Below are positions 7,809-15,794 of a DNA stretch of 55,624 nucleotides, in pieces. The notes beneath the pieces were generated by a model, which was not told the DNA's origin, made no database searches, and worked only from the letters and a program-made list of their open reading frames with translations. The position numbers and the translations under genes were made by a program. How positions within the stretch are numbered: position 1 is the stretch's first letter; the number at the start of each line of letters is the position of its first letter. The stretch is from Enterococcaceae bacterium (lineage in GTDB: Bacteria; Bacillota; Bacilli; Lactobacillales; Enterococcaceae), in NCBI GenBank assembly GCA_022649665.1, contig JALCOL010000014.1:1-55624 (forward strand). The letters are read 5' to 3'.

Positions 7809-8354
7809 ATGACAAAAACGATTGGATTTTTAGTTGGAAGTTTGCGTGACGGCTCCTTTACCCGAAAAGTCGCAGAAGCTTATCAGCCGCTTTTTCCTGA
7901 AGGATACAAAATCAAATTTATCGAAATCGACGACGTGCCATTCTATAATCAAGATCTGGATATCGTCGATGATCTGCCGGGCGTTTGGAAACGTCTGCGT
8001 GAAGATATCGCGGATTGCGACGGCTACGGATTCTTTACCCCGGAATATAATCGCAGCATCCCGCCAGCTCTAAAAAACGCACTCGATGTTGCCTCCCGCG
8101 CGGAAAAAAATCCTTTTGACGGCAAACCGGGTTTCATCGTCAGTGTTTCTCCAAGCCGTTTAGGCGGATTCGGCGCGAACCATCATTTGCGTCAAGTACT
8201 GGTTTGGCTGAATGTGCTGGCGCTTGCTCAGCCGGAAGCGTATTACAGCAACATCATGGATTCGCTGGATAAGGAAGGCAATTTGAAACCAGAAGCGGTC
8301 AAACGCTATCAAAAAGTCGTGGATGCTTACGTTAAATTCGCGGATAAATTTTAA
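7809..8354 (+). CDS. NADPH-dependent FMN reductase family protein
   Basis: 181 residues with a flavodoxin-like fold. The phosphate-binding loop GSLRDGSFTRKVA is at 10-22 and the family motif TPEYNRSIPPALKNALD at 77-93. Members reduce FMN, azo dyes, quinones or chromate with NAD(P)H and often protect against redox stress. The start ATG follows AGGAGGAATGAAAG. It is divergent from katA, and the shared intergenic region suggests a common oxidative or carbon-source response. The true substrate is unknown. A dispersed intergenic repeat ending in a terminator follows the gene. Confidence 0.9.
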   Translation: MTKTIGFLVGSLRDGSFTRKVAEAYQPLFPEGYKIKFIEIDDVPFYNQDLDIVDDLPGVWKRLREDIADCDGYGFFTPEYNRSIPPALKNALDVASRAEKNPFDGKPGFIVSVSPSRLGGFGANHHLRQVLVWLNVLALAQPEAYYSNIMDSLDKEGNLKPEAVKRYQKVVDAYVKFADKF

Positions 8355-8370
8355 TTTCACCGCCGGAGCA

Positions 8371-8480
8371 GGGCTGTGACAAAAGTGTTCAGCTTCGGGG
8401 AAGAAGACACTTTTTGAAACACCGTGTATTCGGAGAAGGGAGCCGCGACAAGAACTTACGTCTCGGCCCTTTTCTTTTCT
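8371..8480 (+). repeat. Dispersed intergenic repeat, copy R1, ending in a terminator hairpin
   Basis: This copy contains the shared elements GACAAAAGTG, CAGCTTC, TTTTGAAACACCGTGTATTCGG, and a final GC-rich hairpin (8438-8449 with 8460-8469) followed by a T-rich run. Related copies lie at 12491, 25453, 33741 and 55261. It follows the FMN reductase gene in the same sense, so it probably also ends that transcript. Confidence 0.75.
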
Positions 8481-8500
8481 ATCATAATAGGAGGCTTTCA

Positions 8501-9442
8501 ATGAAAAAGATCGTGTATTTACCAGATGATATCGCCCAGGTCGGCAAAGACTATTTAGTTCAGCACGGGTATGAAGTAAAGATGGGAACGGATCCGACCA
8601 GTGAAACGACCATCAAAGAAGCTAAAGACGCCGCTGGAATGATCGTGCGTCTGCCGGTGATCGATGCCAAGATCATCGACCAGCTGCCGAATCTTAAAAT
8701 CATTGCCCGCCACGGAGTCGGCTATAATAATATCGATTTGGCGGCTGCCACTCAACATCAAGTTTGGGTCACCAATACGCCGCTTGCCAATTATGAAGCG
8801 GTCGCGGAGACCGTGATCGGCTTTATGCTGATCTTGGCCAAACGACTCGTTTTTTATTCAAATGAGATGCGTCAAAAAGAGGCTTATGATCCGATCGGGA
8901 TCTTCGGGCATGACCTGGCAGGAAAGACTGTCGGGATCATCGGCTACGGCAAGATCGGTTCAGATCTCGCCAAAAAGCTGCAAGCGTTCGATATGGAGGT
9001 TTTGGTGTATGATCCATTCGTCGAAAAGCCGGCGATCGGTAAAAAAGTGACGGAAGATGAACTTCTCGAGCGTTCGGATTTCGTGACCCTCCACTTGCCG
9101 GAAAATGATCAGACACGTCAATCGTTCGGCGCAAAACAATTTCATCTGATGAAATCGAGTGCCTATTTTATCAACGCTGCGCGCGGGGCACTAGTCAATG
9201 AGAAAGAAATGGTCGAAGCGCTGAAGAATAAAGAAATCAAAGGCGCGGCGCTGGATGTATATGCGCATGAACCGCTGCCTAAAGATGATCCGCTGTTCCA
9301 ACTGGACAACGTTTTCTTGACGCCGCATATCGCTGCTAATTCGGTCGAAGCGATGGACAATATGGCGCTTGATGCAGCCAAAGAAGTCGACCGCGTCTTG
9401 TCTGGCGAAAAGCCGTTGTGGCCGGTCAATCATCTTTCATAA
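8501..9442 (+). CDS. D-isomer-specific 2-hydroxyacid dehydrogenase
   Basis: 313 residues, the usual family length. The Rossmann fold motif GYGKIGSDLAKKL is at 148-160. The catalytic triad is visible: Arg228 (NAARGALV), Glu257 (DVYAHEPLP) and His276 (TPHIAAN). The family includes phosphoglycerate, glycerate and glyoxylate/hydroxypyruvate dehydrogenases. There is no C-terminal ACT domain, so a serine-pathway role is not proven, and I give no gene symbol. The start is ATG 8501 with TAGGAGG 6 bases before. An open frame running further upstream comes only from the repeat at 8371-8480. A terminator follows. Confidence 0.88.
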   Translation: MKKIVYLPDDIAQVGKDYLVQHGYEVKMGTDPTSETTIKEAKDAAGMIVRLPVIDAKIIDQLPNLKIIARHGVGYNNIDLAAATQHQVWVTNTPLANYEAVAETVIGFMLILAKRLVFYSNEMRQKEAYDPIGIFGHDLAGKTVGIIGYGKIGSDLAKKLQAFDMEVLVYDPFVEKPAIGKKVTEDELLERSDFVTLHLPENDQTRQSFGAKQFHLMKSSAYFINAARGALVNEKEMVEALKNKEIKGAALDVYAHEPLPKDDPLFQLDNVFLTPHIAANSVEAMDNMALDAAKEVDRVLSGEKPLWPVNHLS

Positions 9443-9457
9443 AAAACTTTTGCTGAA

Positions 9458-9490
9458 GAGGCTGTGGGTGCTTTCCCACGACCTCTTTTG
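9458..9490 (+). terminator. Terminator after the 2-hydroxyacid dehydrogenase
   Basis: Imperfect stem 9458-9468 with 9475-9485, followed by TTTTG and T-rich sequence. Confidence 0.7.
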
Positions 9491-9519
9491 CTGAAGTTTA
9501 TTTTTTTTGGATTTTTTTG

Positions 9520-9548
9520 TTGACAATTATTGTTTACAGTTGTAAATT
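9520..9548 (+). promoter_or_regulatory. copYZA promoter
   Basis: -35 TTGACA (9520-9525), a 17-base spacer, and -10 TAAATT (9543-9548). The first cop box overlaps the spacer and the -10 region. Confidence 0.75.
9535..9544 (+). promoter_or_regulatory. cop box 1 (CopY operator)
   Basis: TACAGTTGTA matches the CopY/CopR operator consensus TACANNTGTA exactly and overlaps the promoter, so bound CopY would block RNA polymerase. Confidence 0.85.
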
Positions 9549-9564
9549 AATATTGTAGAGAATT

Positions 9565-9574
9565 TACAAACGTA
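9565..9574 (+). promoter_or_regulatory. cop box 2 (CopY operator, one mismatch)
   Basis: TACAAACGTA differs from TACANNTGTA at one base and lies 30 bases (about three helical turns) from box 1, as in the two-box operator of Enterococcus hirae. Confidence 0.75.
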
Positions 9575-9599
9575 AATGTTGGAAGGAGTGGGGCGAGAT

Positions 9600-10043
9600 A
9601 TGGCGGAAGTCAAAGTCTCTGATTCCGAATGGGAGATCATGCGAGTCATTTGGACCCAAGGAGACGTCACCGCACAAAAAGTGATCGATGCGCTCGCTGA
9701 TGAGATGCACTGGAAAGACGCAACGGTCAAAACCTTGTTGGGTCGGTTAGTCAAAAAAGGGATGCTCTCAACGACGCGGGACGGCAAGTGTTTCATTTAC
9801 CATCCGCTCGTTTCAGAAAAAGAGACGGTCAAAAGTGCAACAGAAACCTTATTTGCGCATATCTGCGCACGCAAGATGGGGCACGCGCTTGCGGACATTA
9901 TTGAACGGGCCGTCCTCAGCAAAGAGGATGTCGCGCTTCTCGAGCAAGTTCTTCAAGAAAAAACAGCGGTCGATGAAGTGGCATGTGATTGTATTCCGGG
10001 ACAATGCGAATGCAACGATCACTGCCACGCGTCAAAAGCATAA
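9600..10043 (+). CDS. copY: Copper-responsive repressor CopY
   Basis: 147 residues. The N-terminal BlaI/MecI-type winged helix DNA-binding domain (SDSEWEIMRVIW) is followed by a C-terminal metal site CxCx4CxC at Cys129, 131, 136 and 138 (CDCIPGQCEC). In E. hirae the zinc form binds the cop boxes and Cu(I) delivered by CopZ releases it. ATG 9600 is the preferred start because it aligns with known CopY proteins. An ATG at 9576 lies upstream of the AAGGAG sequence and has no ribosome site of its own. First gene of copYZA. Confidence 0.95.
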   Translation: MAEVKVSDSEWEIMRVIWTQGDVTAQKVIDALADEMHWKDATVKTLLGRLVKKGMLSTTRDGKCFIYHPLVSEKETVKSATETLFAHICARKMGHALADIIERAVLSKEDVALLEQVLQEKTAVDEVACDCIPGQCECNDHCHASKA

Positions 10044-10073
10044 ATTTATGAATACAATAGGAGGAATTTCATT

Positions 10074-10286
10074 ATGAAACAAACATTTAAAGTCGAAGGT
10101 ATGCATTGCAATCACTGCGTGGCACATGTTGAAGAGGCAGCTAAAAATTTGAATGGGGTCGAAAAAGTCAAAGTCAATCTGAAAAAGGGAGAAAGTAAAA
10201 TCAAATTCGATGAAGCAGTCATCACTCGGGCGGAGATTGAAAAAGCGATCACGGATGCCGGCTATCCGGCGAGTGCTGCGCAATGA
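10074..10286 (+). CDS. copZ: Copper chaperone CopZ
   Basis: 70 residues forming a single heavy-metal-associated (HMA) domain with the Cu(I) site GMHCNHC at residues 9-15 (Cys12, Cys15). It carries Cu(I) in the cytoplasm and hands it to CopY and the ATPase. A TAGGAGG ribosome site precedes the ATG. The stop overlaps the start of copA by four bases (ATGA), suggesting coupled translation. Confidence 0.95.
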   Translation: MKQTFKVEGMHCNHCVAHVEEAAKNLNGVEKVKVNLKKGESKIKFDEAVITRAEIEKAITDAGYPASAAQ

Positions 10287-12487
10287 ATGAAAAAACAGAA
10301 ACTTTCGTCATCACCGGAATGACTTGTGCCAACTGTTCGGCGCGGGTGGAAAAAGAGTTGAATCAGCAAAAAGGAGTAAAAAAGGCGACGGTCAACTTGG
10401 CGACTGAAAAGGCGACCGTTTCGTATGAGCCGCAAGCGACCTCGACCGATCATTTGATCCACAGTGTCGAAGATATCGGCTATGGTGCGATTTTGTATGA
10501 TGATGCACACCGGCAAAAGATCCAGCAGGATGAACAGACACGCACCGCGAAAATGAAAAACCAGCTGATCATTGCCGCCGTTTTGACATCGCCGATGATC
10601 CTCGGGATGATCGCGATGATGCTAGGTTTCGATGGACCCGTTGTCCAGTTCATCCACTTGCCGCTTGTCCAGTTCCTTTTGGCGACGCCGGTGCAGTTTT
10701 GGATCGGCGCTAGATTTTACCGCGGCGCGTACCACGCATTGAAGACGAAAGCGCCGAATATGGATGTTTTAGTTGCGATGGGAACTAGTGCTGCTTATTT
10801 GCTGAGTATTTATAATGGCTTTATCGCGGGAACCCATGATTTGTATTTTGAATCTTCCGCAATGATCATCACTTTGATCCTTTTAGGAAAATATTTGGAG
10901 CATCGGGCAAAAAACCGAACAGGCGATGCGATCAAAAAATTGATGAAACTTCAAGCGAAGACGGCGCTGCTGTGGAAAGGCGGCGAAGCGCAAGAGATCC
11001 CGATCGAAGAAGTCCAGCTCGATAATGAACTGCTCGTCAAACCAGGCCAGCAAGTCCCGGTCGATGGGATCATTATGGAGGGCTTCAGCGGGATCGATGA
11101 AAGCATGCTGACCGGTGAAAGTCTGCCAAAAGAGAAAAAGACCGGCGATAATGTTTACGGCGGAACGGTCAACACGAACGGCCGCTTGATCATCCGGGCG
11201 AATAAAGTCGGAAATGAAACAGTTTTGGCGCAGATCATTCGAATGGTCGAAGACGCTCAAGGTTCAAAATCACCGATCCAAAAGATCGCGGACCGGATCT
11301 CAGCGATCTTTGTCCCGACTGTGTTAGGACTGGCGCTCTTGACGTTCCTTGCGACCGGCATTGTGACCCAAGACTGGCAAATGGCGATCGTTCATGCTGT
11401 TTCTGTTCTCGTGATCGCCTGTCCATGCGCGTTAGGACTCGCAACTCCGACCGCGATCATGGTCGGCACTGGTCTCGGCGCGAAATACGGGATCTTGATC
11501 AAAGGCGGCGAATCGCTTGAAACCGCGGCTCATTTGGAAGCGATCGTTTTTGACAAAACCGGAACGATCACCAAAGGCAAACCGGAAGTAACTGATTATT
11601 TAGCAGTTGCGGAGCTTTCAGAAGCGGCACTTTTGGATTTGACGACCAGCCTGGAAAAGTCTTCTGAACATCCGCTTGCTCAGGCGATCGTGCGTTTCGG
11701 CGAAGAGAAATCAGCGAAGACGCTCGCGATCACGAATTTCAAAGCGCTGCCTGGTGCAGGTGTAGAGGGCGAGGCAGACGGCAGTCGTTATGCAATCGGT
11801 AATTTGCGGCTGATGAAGCAAAACGGTGCAGATACTTCCGCTTATGAAGAAAAAGTACATGAACTTGAAATGCAGGGCAAGACGGTGATGTGGATCGCGA
11901 GCGGTAAAAAAGTGCTCGGGATCATCGCTGTTGCCGATCAGATCAAAGAAAATGCGAAAGAAAGCATCCGCCGTTTGAAAGAAAAAGGTATCGCTGTCTA
12001 TCTTTTGACTGGCGACAACAAACGGACCGCTGAAGCGATCGGCCGCGAATGCGGGATCCCCGCGGAAAATGTTCAATCTGAAGTCTTGCCGGAAGACAAA
12101 GCAGCGAAGGTCATCGCCTTGCAGGAAAAAGGCTTGAAAGTCGCAATGGTCGGTGACGGGATCAATGACGCACCCGCCTTGGCAACTGCTGACATCGGGA
12201 TCGCAATGGGGACCGGGACGGATATCGCGATGGAAACGGCTGATATTACTTTGATGAATGGAGACTTGAATAGTGTTGCGAATACGATCGATTTATCGCA
12301 AAGTACGCTGCGCAAGATCAAACAAAACTTGTTCTGGGCCTTCATCTACAATACGATCGGCATTCCGTTCGCTGCGCTCGGCTTTTTGAATCCGATCGTT
12401 GCCGGCGGCGCAATGGCCTTCAGTTCTGTATCGGTACTGCTCAACTCGCTCAGTTTGAACCGCAAGAAATTGACAAAGATCCAATAA
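10283..12487 (+). CDS. copA: Copper-transporting P1B-type ATPase
   Basis: 734 residues in the cytoplasmic membrane. One N-terminal HMA domain carries GMTCANC (Cys15, Cys18). The P1B-1 transport motif CPC is at 380-382, the phosphorylated Asp424 lies in DKTGTITKG, the SEHPL motif follows, and [11 protein letters not shown] forms the hinge. These are Cu(I)-ATPase features. A single HMA domain and length near 730 match E. hirae CopA. No second ATPase (copB) follows; the operon ends at the repeat/terminator at 12491-12594. Its role, import or export, was long debated for CopA in E. hirae; export is the usual role of this motif class. Confidence 0.95.
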   Translation: MNEKTETFVITGMTCANCSARVEKELNQQKGVKKATVNLATEKATVSYEPQATSTDHLIHSVEDIGYGAILYDDAHRQKIQQDEQTRTAKMKNQLIIAAVLTSPMILGMIAMMLGFDGPVVQFIHLPLVQFLLATPVQFWIGARFYRGAYHALKTKAPNMDVLVAMGTSAAYLLSIYNGFIAGTHDLYFESSAMIITLILLGKYLEHRAKNRTGDAIKKLMKLQAKTALLWKGGEAQEIPIEEVQLDNELLVKPGQQVPVDGIIMEGFSGIDESMLTGESLPKEKKTGDNVYGGTVNTNGRLIIRANKVGNETVLAQIIRMVEDAQGSKSPIQKIADRISAIFVPTVLGLALLTFLATGIVTQDWQMAIVHAVSVLVIACPCALGLATPTAIMVGTGLGAKYGILIKGGESLETAAHLEAIVFDKTGTITKGKPEVTDYLAVAELSEAALLDLTTSLEKSSEHPLAQAIVRFGEEKSAKTLAITNFKALPGAGVEGEADGSRYAIGNLRLMKQNGADTSAYEEKVHELEMQGKTVMWIASGKKVLGIIAVADQIKENAKESIRRLKEKGIAVYLLTGDNKRTAEAIGRECGIPAENVQSEVLPEDKAAKVIALQEKGLKVAMVGDGINDAPALATADIGIAMGTGTDIAMETADITLMNGDLNSVANTIDLSQSTLRKIKQNLFWAFIYNTIGIPFAALGFLNPIVAGGAMAFSSVSVLLNSLSLNRKKLTKIQ

Positions 12488-12490
12488 CCA

Positions 12491-12594
12491 GCGAAGCAAC
12501 AAAAGTGCTCAGTTTTGAGAAGGAGCTGCTTTTGGAACGCCGTTTATTCGGAAATAGGACCTGTGGCATCACTGATGTCACAGGCCTTTTTTGT
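12491..12594 (+). repeat. Dispersed intergenic repeat, copy R2, ending in a terminator hairpin
   Basis: Shared elements are ACAAAAGTGCTCAG, GAGCTGCTTTTGGAACGCCG, TTTATTCGGA, then a hairpin (12560-12569 with 12575-12584) and a run of six T. It is in the same sense as copA and probably terminates the cop operon. The stem sequence differs from the other copies although the layout is the same. Confidence 0.75.
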
Positions 12595-12805
12595 GCCGCC
12601 AGAGTGCAAGGAGGAAGACAGATCCAGAGAAAAAGAGATGAGAATTTTACTCATTTTTGCTTTAACTTTACCTTAAAACAGGTGTACAAAAAAATATAAG
12701 GGGTTATACTAAGTGCAAGAGAATTTAGGCGATCGTGCAAAAGCAGCTTGAATAAAAAAATCAATTGTCTATTTTATCGAAAATCAAGATAAAGGGTGAG
12801 AAGAC
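12595..12805 (+). promoter_or_regulatory. Leader region upstream of ykoE
   Basis: This is the second half of a 318-base gene-free stretch. It is AT-rich and holds a possible -10 TATACT at 12705-12710 with a weak -35 about 17 bases upstream (GTGTAC). About 95 bases of leader then run to the start codon. I looked for a TPP riboswitch (CTGAGA and the conserved ACC...GAACCTGATC segments) because of the YkoE neighbour and did not find one. Confidence 0.4.
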
Positions 12806-13363
12806 ATGAATGAGCAAATGAAAAAATACAAAACACGTGATTGGGTCTTGATCGCAATGGTCGCAGCTGTTTTAGGGGTCATCTTTATTTTTTTGGATAG
12901 CATATATACTCCGCTGAGCAATCTTTTGGGACCGGTATTTTTAGGGATCACTTACGGCGTCTATACGCTTTCGGCATTGTTGCCGCTGTATCTGATCAGA
13001 AAACCGGGGGCTGCGCTTGCCGGCAGTTTGTTTGCAAGTGTGATCAATATGCTGGGCGGCAGTCCGTATGGGGTCAATATTTTAGTTGCTGGGTTGCTGC
13101 AAGGACTTGGCGCAGAGGCGGGCTTTGCGATCGGAAAATACCGCCGCTACTCGCTTGCTGACTTCTTCATTGCGGCGATCTTTATGACGGCGTTCGTGTA
13201 TGTCCGTGATTACTTTGTCTTTGGTTTATCACAATTATCGTTATCTATTACAATAGAAACGATTTTAGTGCGCTACTTGAGTACCGCGATCATCGGCTAC
13301 CTGTTATGCAAAGTCATCGGTAAAAGTTTGAATAAAGTCGGGTTAGTGCAATATGACAAGTAA
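12806..13363 (+). CDS. ykoE: ECF transporter substrate-binding (S) component, YkoE-like
   Basis: 185 residues with five or six hydrophobic segments, an S-component fold. YkoE-type proteins are predicted to bind thiamin or its hydroxymethylpyrimidine precursor. The order S component, duplicated ATPase, T component is that of the ykoEDC operons. The start ATG follows AAAGGGTGAGAAGAC. Its end overlaps the ATPase gene by 11 bases. No thiamin riboswitch precedes it and no thiamin gene lies nearby, so the substrate may differ from thiamin. Confidence 0.82.
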   Translation: MNEQMKKYKTRDWVLIAMVAAVLGVIFIFLDSIYTPLSNLLGPVFLGITYGVYTLSALLPLYLIRKPGAALAGSLFASVINMLGGSPYGVNILVAGLLQGLGAEAGFAIGKYRRYSLADFFIAAIFMTAFVYVRDYFVFGLSQLSLSITIETILVRYLSTAIIGYLLCKVIGKSLNKVGLVQYDK

Positions 13364-15020
13364 TTATACCCTTGATCAGCTGAACTTTTGCTATAAAGAT
13401 CATGAGAAGCCGGTTCTTTCAGATATCTCAACGGTCCTGCCGGAAGGAGAGATCTCGCTTCTTTTAGGGCCTTCGGGTTCGGGCAAAAGCACGCTGATTT
13501 CGATTTTGATGAATATCATCCCGGAATATTTTCCGGGAATGCTTTCGGGTCAGTTTGCCCATGGAACCGAAAGTCTATCAGGACTGCCTTTGACCGAAAT
13601 GTCGACGAAAATCGGCATAGTTTTTCAAAATCCGGAATCGCAGTTTTGTACATATACCGTGGAAGACGAGATCGCTTTCGGTTTGGAAAATTTGAATGTC
13701 GCCCCTTCAGCGATCGCACAAAAAATCAATGACGTTTTGCGGCTTTTGGACATTACCGAGTTAAAAGCAAAGCCGCTCCAGTGCCTCTCTGGCGGCGAAA
13801 AGCAGAAAGTCGCGATCGCAGCCGTGATCGCTTGCGATCCGGCGATGGTCATTTTTGATGAGCCGACTGCTAATTTAGATCCGCAAGCGACGCAGGATGT
13901 TTTTGAGATCATTCAAATGCTGAAAGAAAAAGAACGAAAAACGATTTTGATCGTAGAACATAAATTAGAGGATCTTACTGAGAAGATCGATCATTTGCTC
14001 GTGCTGAATAAAAGCGGGCAGCTGGTCTACAGCGGGCCGGCCGCAACCGGCTTGCGCTACATCATCGACCAAGGAGATTCGGGGATCTATCTGCCGCCGA
14101 GTTTGCAGTTTTATAAAGAGCTGCAACAGCGCCCCGCCGAAATGTTTTCAACCTTCAGTGAAGCGGCGCAGTATTTGAAAAAGCGGCCGCTGAAAAGTGG
14201 GAAACGGCCGCAATGCTCATCGCGCGAAACGATTATTGAAACCAAAGATTTAGCGGTTGAAGCCGCACATCAAAAAATCGTAAAGAACATCGATTTGACG
14301 GTCCAAAAAGGCGATTTTGTAGCGATCGTTGGGCCGAATGGGGCAGGGAAAACGACGCTGTTCGGCGGGATCATGCAAGTCTTGAAAGGTGCCTCGGGAA
14401 CGAGCCGTCTATTCGGCAAAGATATAAAAAAATTAAAGTACAAAAAGTGGGAACAAGCGGGCTTTGTCTTTCAAAATCCCGAATGGCAGTTTGTGACGCA
14501 TTCGGTGGAAGATGAGCTGGCTTTCAGTTTGAAGAATAAAAAGCTGACCGCTGGCGAAAAAAAGGCGCGGATCGAAGAAAGTCTGCAGAAAAATGATCTT
14601 TTGGATAAGCGCGCGCTGAACCCATTCTCGTTAAGCCAAGGAGAGAAGCGCCGTTTAAGCGTCGCCGCAGTGTTGATCGACCATAAAGACGTGATCTTGC
14701 TGGATGAGCCGACGTACGGCCAAGACCGCAATACCCGCGATGAACTGATGAATAAAATGGAAAGTCTGAATAAAGCCGGCACAACACTTTTGATGATCAC
14801 CCACGATATGGATCTGGTCTATCAGTATTGCAATAAAGTGCTGCTCTTGGTCGCGGGTGAATGCCGTTATTTCGGCGATACGCAGTCTTTTTTTGAGAAT
14901 AGCGCCTTGTGCAGTGCGGGGCATTTGCACCCGCCGTTCTGGTTTCGAATGAGCCGAGAGCTCGGGGTCCAAGCGCCGATCAGAAGCGGAGATGAAGCGA
15001 TTGCGCGATTGTCTATATAA
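13353..15020 (+). CDS. ykoD: ECF transporter duplicated ATPase, YkoD-like
   Basis: 555 residues with two ABC ATPase domains in one chain. Domain 1 has Walker A GPSGSGKST (about 37-45), signature LSGGEKQKV and Walker B MVIFDEPTANLD. Domain 2 has Walker A GPNGAGKTT (about 327-335), signature LSQGEKRRL and VILLDEPTYGQD. This fused arrangement replaces the separate EcfA1/EcfA2 pair in ECF transporters with a dedicated energising module. It overlaps both neighbours, so the three transporter genes are almost certainly translated together. Confidence 0.93.
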   Translation: MTSNYTLDQLNFCYKDHEKPVLSDISTVLPEGEISLLLGPSGSGKSTLISILMNIIPEYFPGMLSGQFAHGTESLSGLPLTEMSTKIGIVFQNPESQFCTYTVEDEIAFGLENLNVAPSAIAQKINDVLRLLDITELKAKPLQCLSGGEKQKVAIAAVIACDPAMVIFDEPTANLDPQATQDVFEIIQMLKEKERKTILIVEHKLEDLTEKIDHLLVLNKSGQLVYSGPAATGLRYIIDQGDSGIYLPPSLQFYKELQQRPAEMFSTFSEAAQYLKKRPLKSGKRPQCSSRETIIETKDLAVEAAHQKIVKNIDLTVQKGDFVAIVGPNGAGKTTLFGGIMQVLKGASGTSRLFGKDIKKLKYKKWEQAGFVFQNPEWQFVTHSVEDELAFSLKNKKLTAGEKKARIEESLQKNDLLDKRALNPFSLSQGEKRRLSVAAVLIDHKDVILLDEPTYGQDRNTRDELMNKMESLNKAGTTLLMITHDMDLVYQYCNKVLLLVAGECRYFGDTQSFFENSALCSAGHLHPPFWFRMSRELGVQAPIRSGDEAIARLSI

Positions 15021-15774
15021 AATGAATCCATTGAGCAAGCTGATCATCATGGGAATCTTAGCGGTTTTTGTGACGTGCAGCCAAGACATTTATTTTCCGT
15101 CCGCAGTTTTGCTGGTGCTGATCATCAGTGGTTACTTTTCGAAGATCACGCTGTTAGATTTTTGGCGTGCGATGAAAGTCGCGGTGATCGGTGCGCTGTG
15201 TCTGTGTATCTTTATCTTGCTGAGCAAAAGTGTCAAAGACGGCGGCGATTTTCAGATCGGGGCATTCGGTCTTTACACGTATGAGATCGAACAAGCCGCT
15301 TCGCTCGCGCTCCGGATGCTGGGATTTGCTTATGCCGGATATTTGTTCAGTAAAACGACGGATCCGGTGATCTTTGTTTTGAATTTGATCAAATATTGGA
15401 AAGTGCCGGTCCCGGCTGGATACGCATTTTTGACTGCTTACCGTTTTGTGCCGACCTTCCAAAGCGAGTTTCAAAAAATCCGTTTGGCACATGAAGTGCG
15501 GGGAATGAAGCAGTCTTTCAAATGGCTGCGCTCAGTTGTCCAGCTGCCGATCTATCTGTTCCCGCTGATGATCCAAGCGATTCGGACCGGCGAACGCGTT
15601 TCGATCGCGATGGAAGCACGCTCCTTCGGCTTGAAAGAGGCGAAAACGTATTATAAAACAGTCCAAATGACGCACTACGACACGCAGGCCGTTTTGATTT
15701 CTTTGGTTGCGCTGAGTGCAATGGCGATTCTTTTCGTTAAGCTGGGCGTTTTCAAATTTGGCTTAGGATTTTAA
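14992..15774 (+). CDS. ykoC: ECF transporter transmembrane (T) component, YkoC-like
   Basis: Up to 260 residues with four to five membrane helices and a cytoplasmic coupling region containing a motif of the CbiQ/EcfT family (residues MEARSFG near 205, with a preceding LAHEVRGM helix). It links the S component to the ATPase. The start is uncertain: ATG 14992 lies directly against the GGAG sequence, TTG 15001 has it 9 bases upstream, and ATG 15022 has none. All overlap or abut the end of ykoD. Confidence 0.9.
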   Translation: MKRLRDCLYKMNPLSKLIIMGILAVFVTCSQDIYFPSAVLLVLIISGYFSKITLLDFWRAMKVAVIGALCLCIFILLSKSVKDGGDFQIGAFGLYTYEIEQAASLALRMLGFAYAGYLFSKTTDPVIFVLNLIKYWKVPVPAGYAFLTAYRFVPTFQSEFQKIRLAHEVRGMKQSFKWLRSVVQLPIYLFPLMIQAIRTGERVSIAMEARSFGLKEAKTYYKTVQMTHYDTQAVLISLVALSAMAILFVKLGVFKFGLGF

Positions 15775-15794
15775 AAATAAAGGAGAAGATATTC

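Noticed and set aside
8414-8500. N-terminal extension of the hydroxyacid dehydrogenase
   Set aside because: It lies in the intergenic repeat, has no ribosome site, and the family starts at the MKKIVYLP residue encoded at 8501.
9600-12487. A missing second copper ATPase (copB) due to deletion
   Set aside because: Many enterococci have only copYZA. The operon ends in an intact repeat/terminator and no remnant of copB is visible.
12505-12699. Small gene after copA
   Set aside because: The frame runs through repeat R2 and its terminator, with no ribosome site and no recognisable protein features.
12488-12805. TPP riboswitch upstream of ykoE
   Set aside because: The conserved CTGAGA and ACC-GAACCTGATC segments are not present in the leader.
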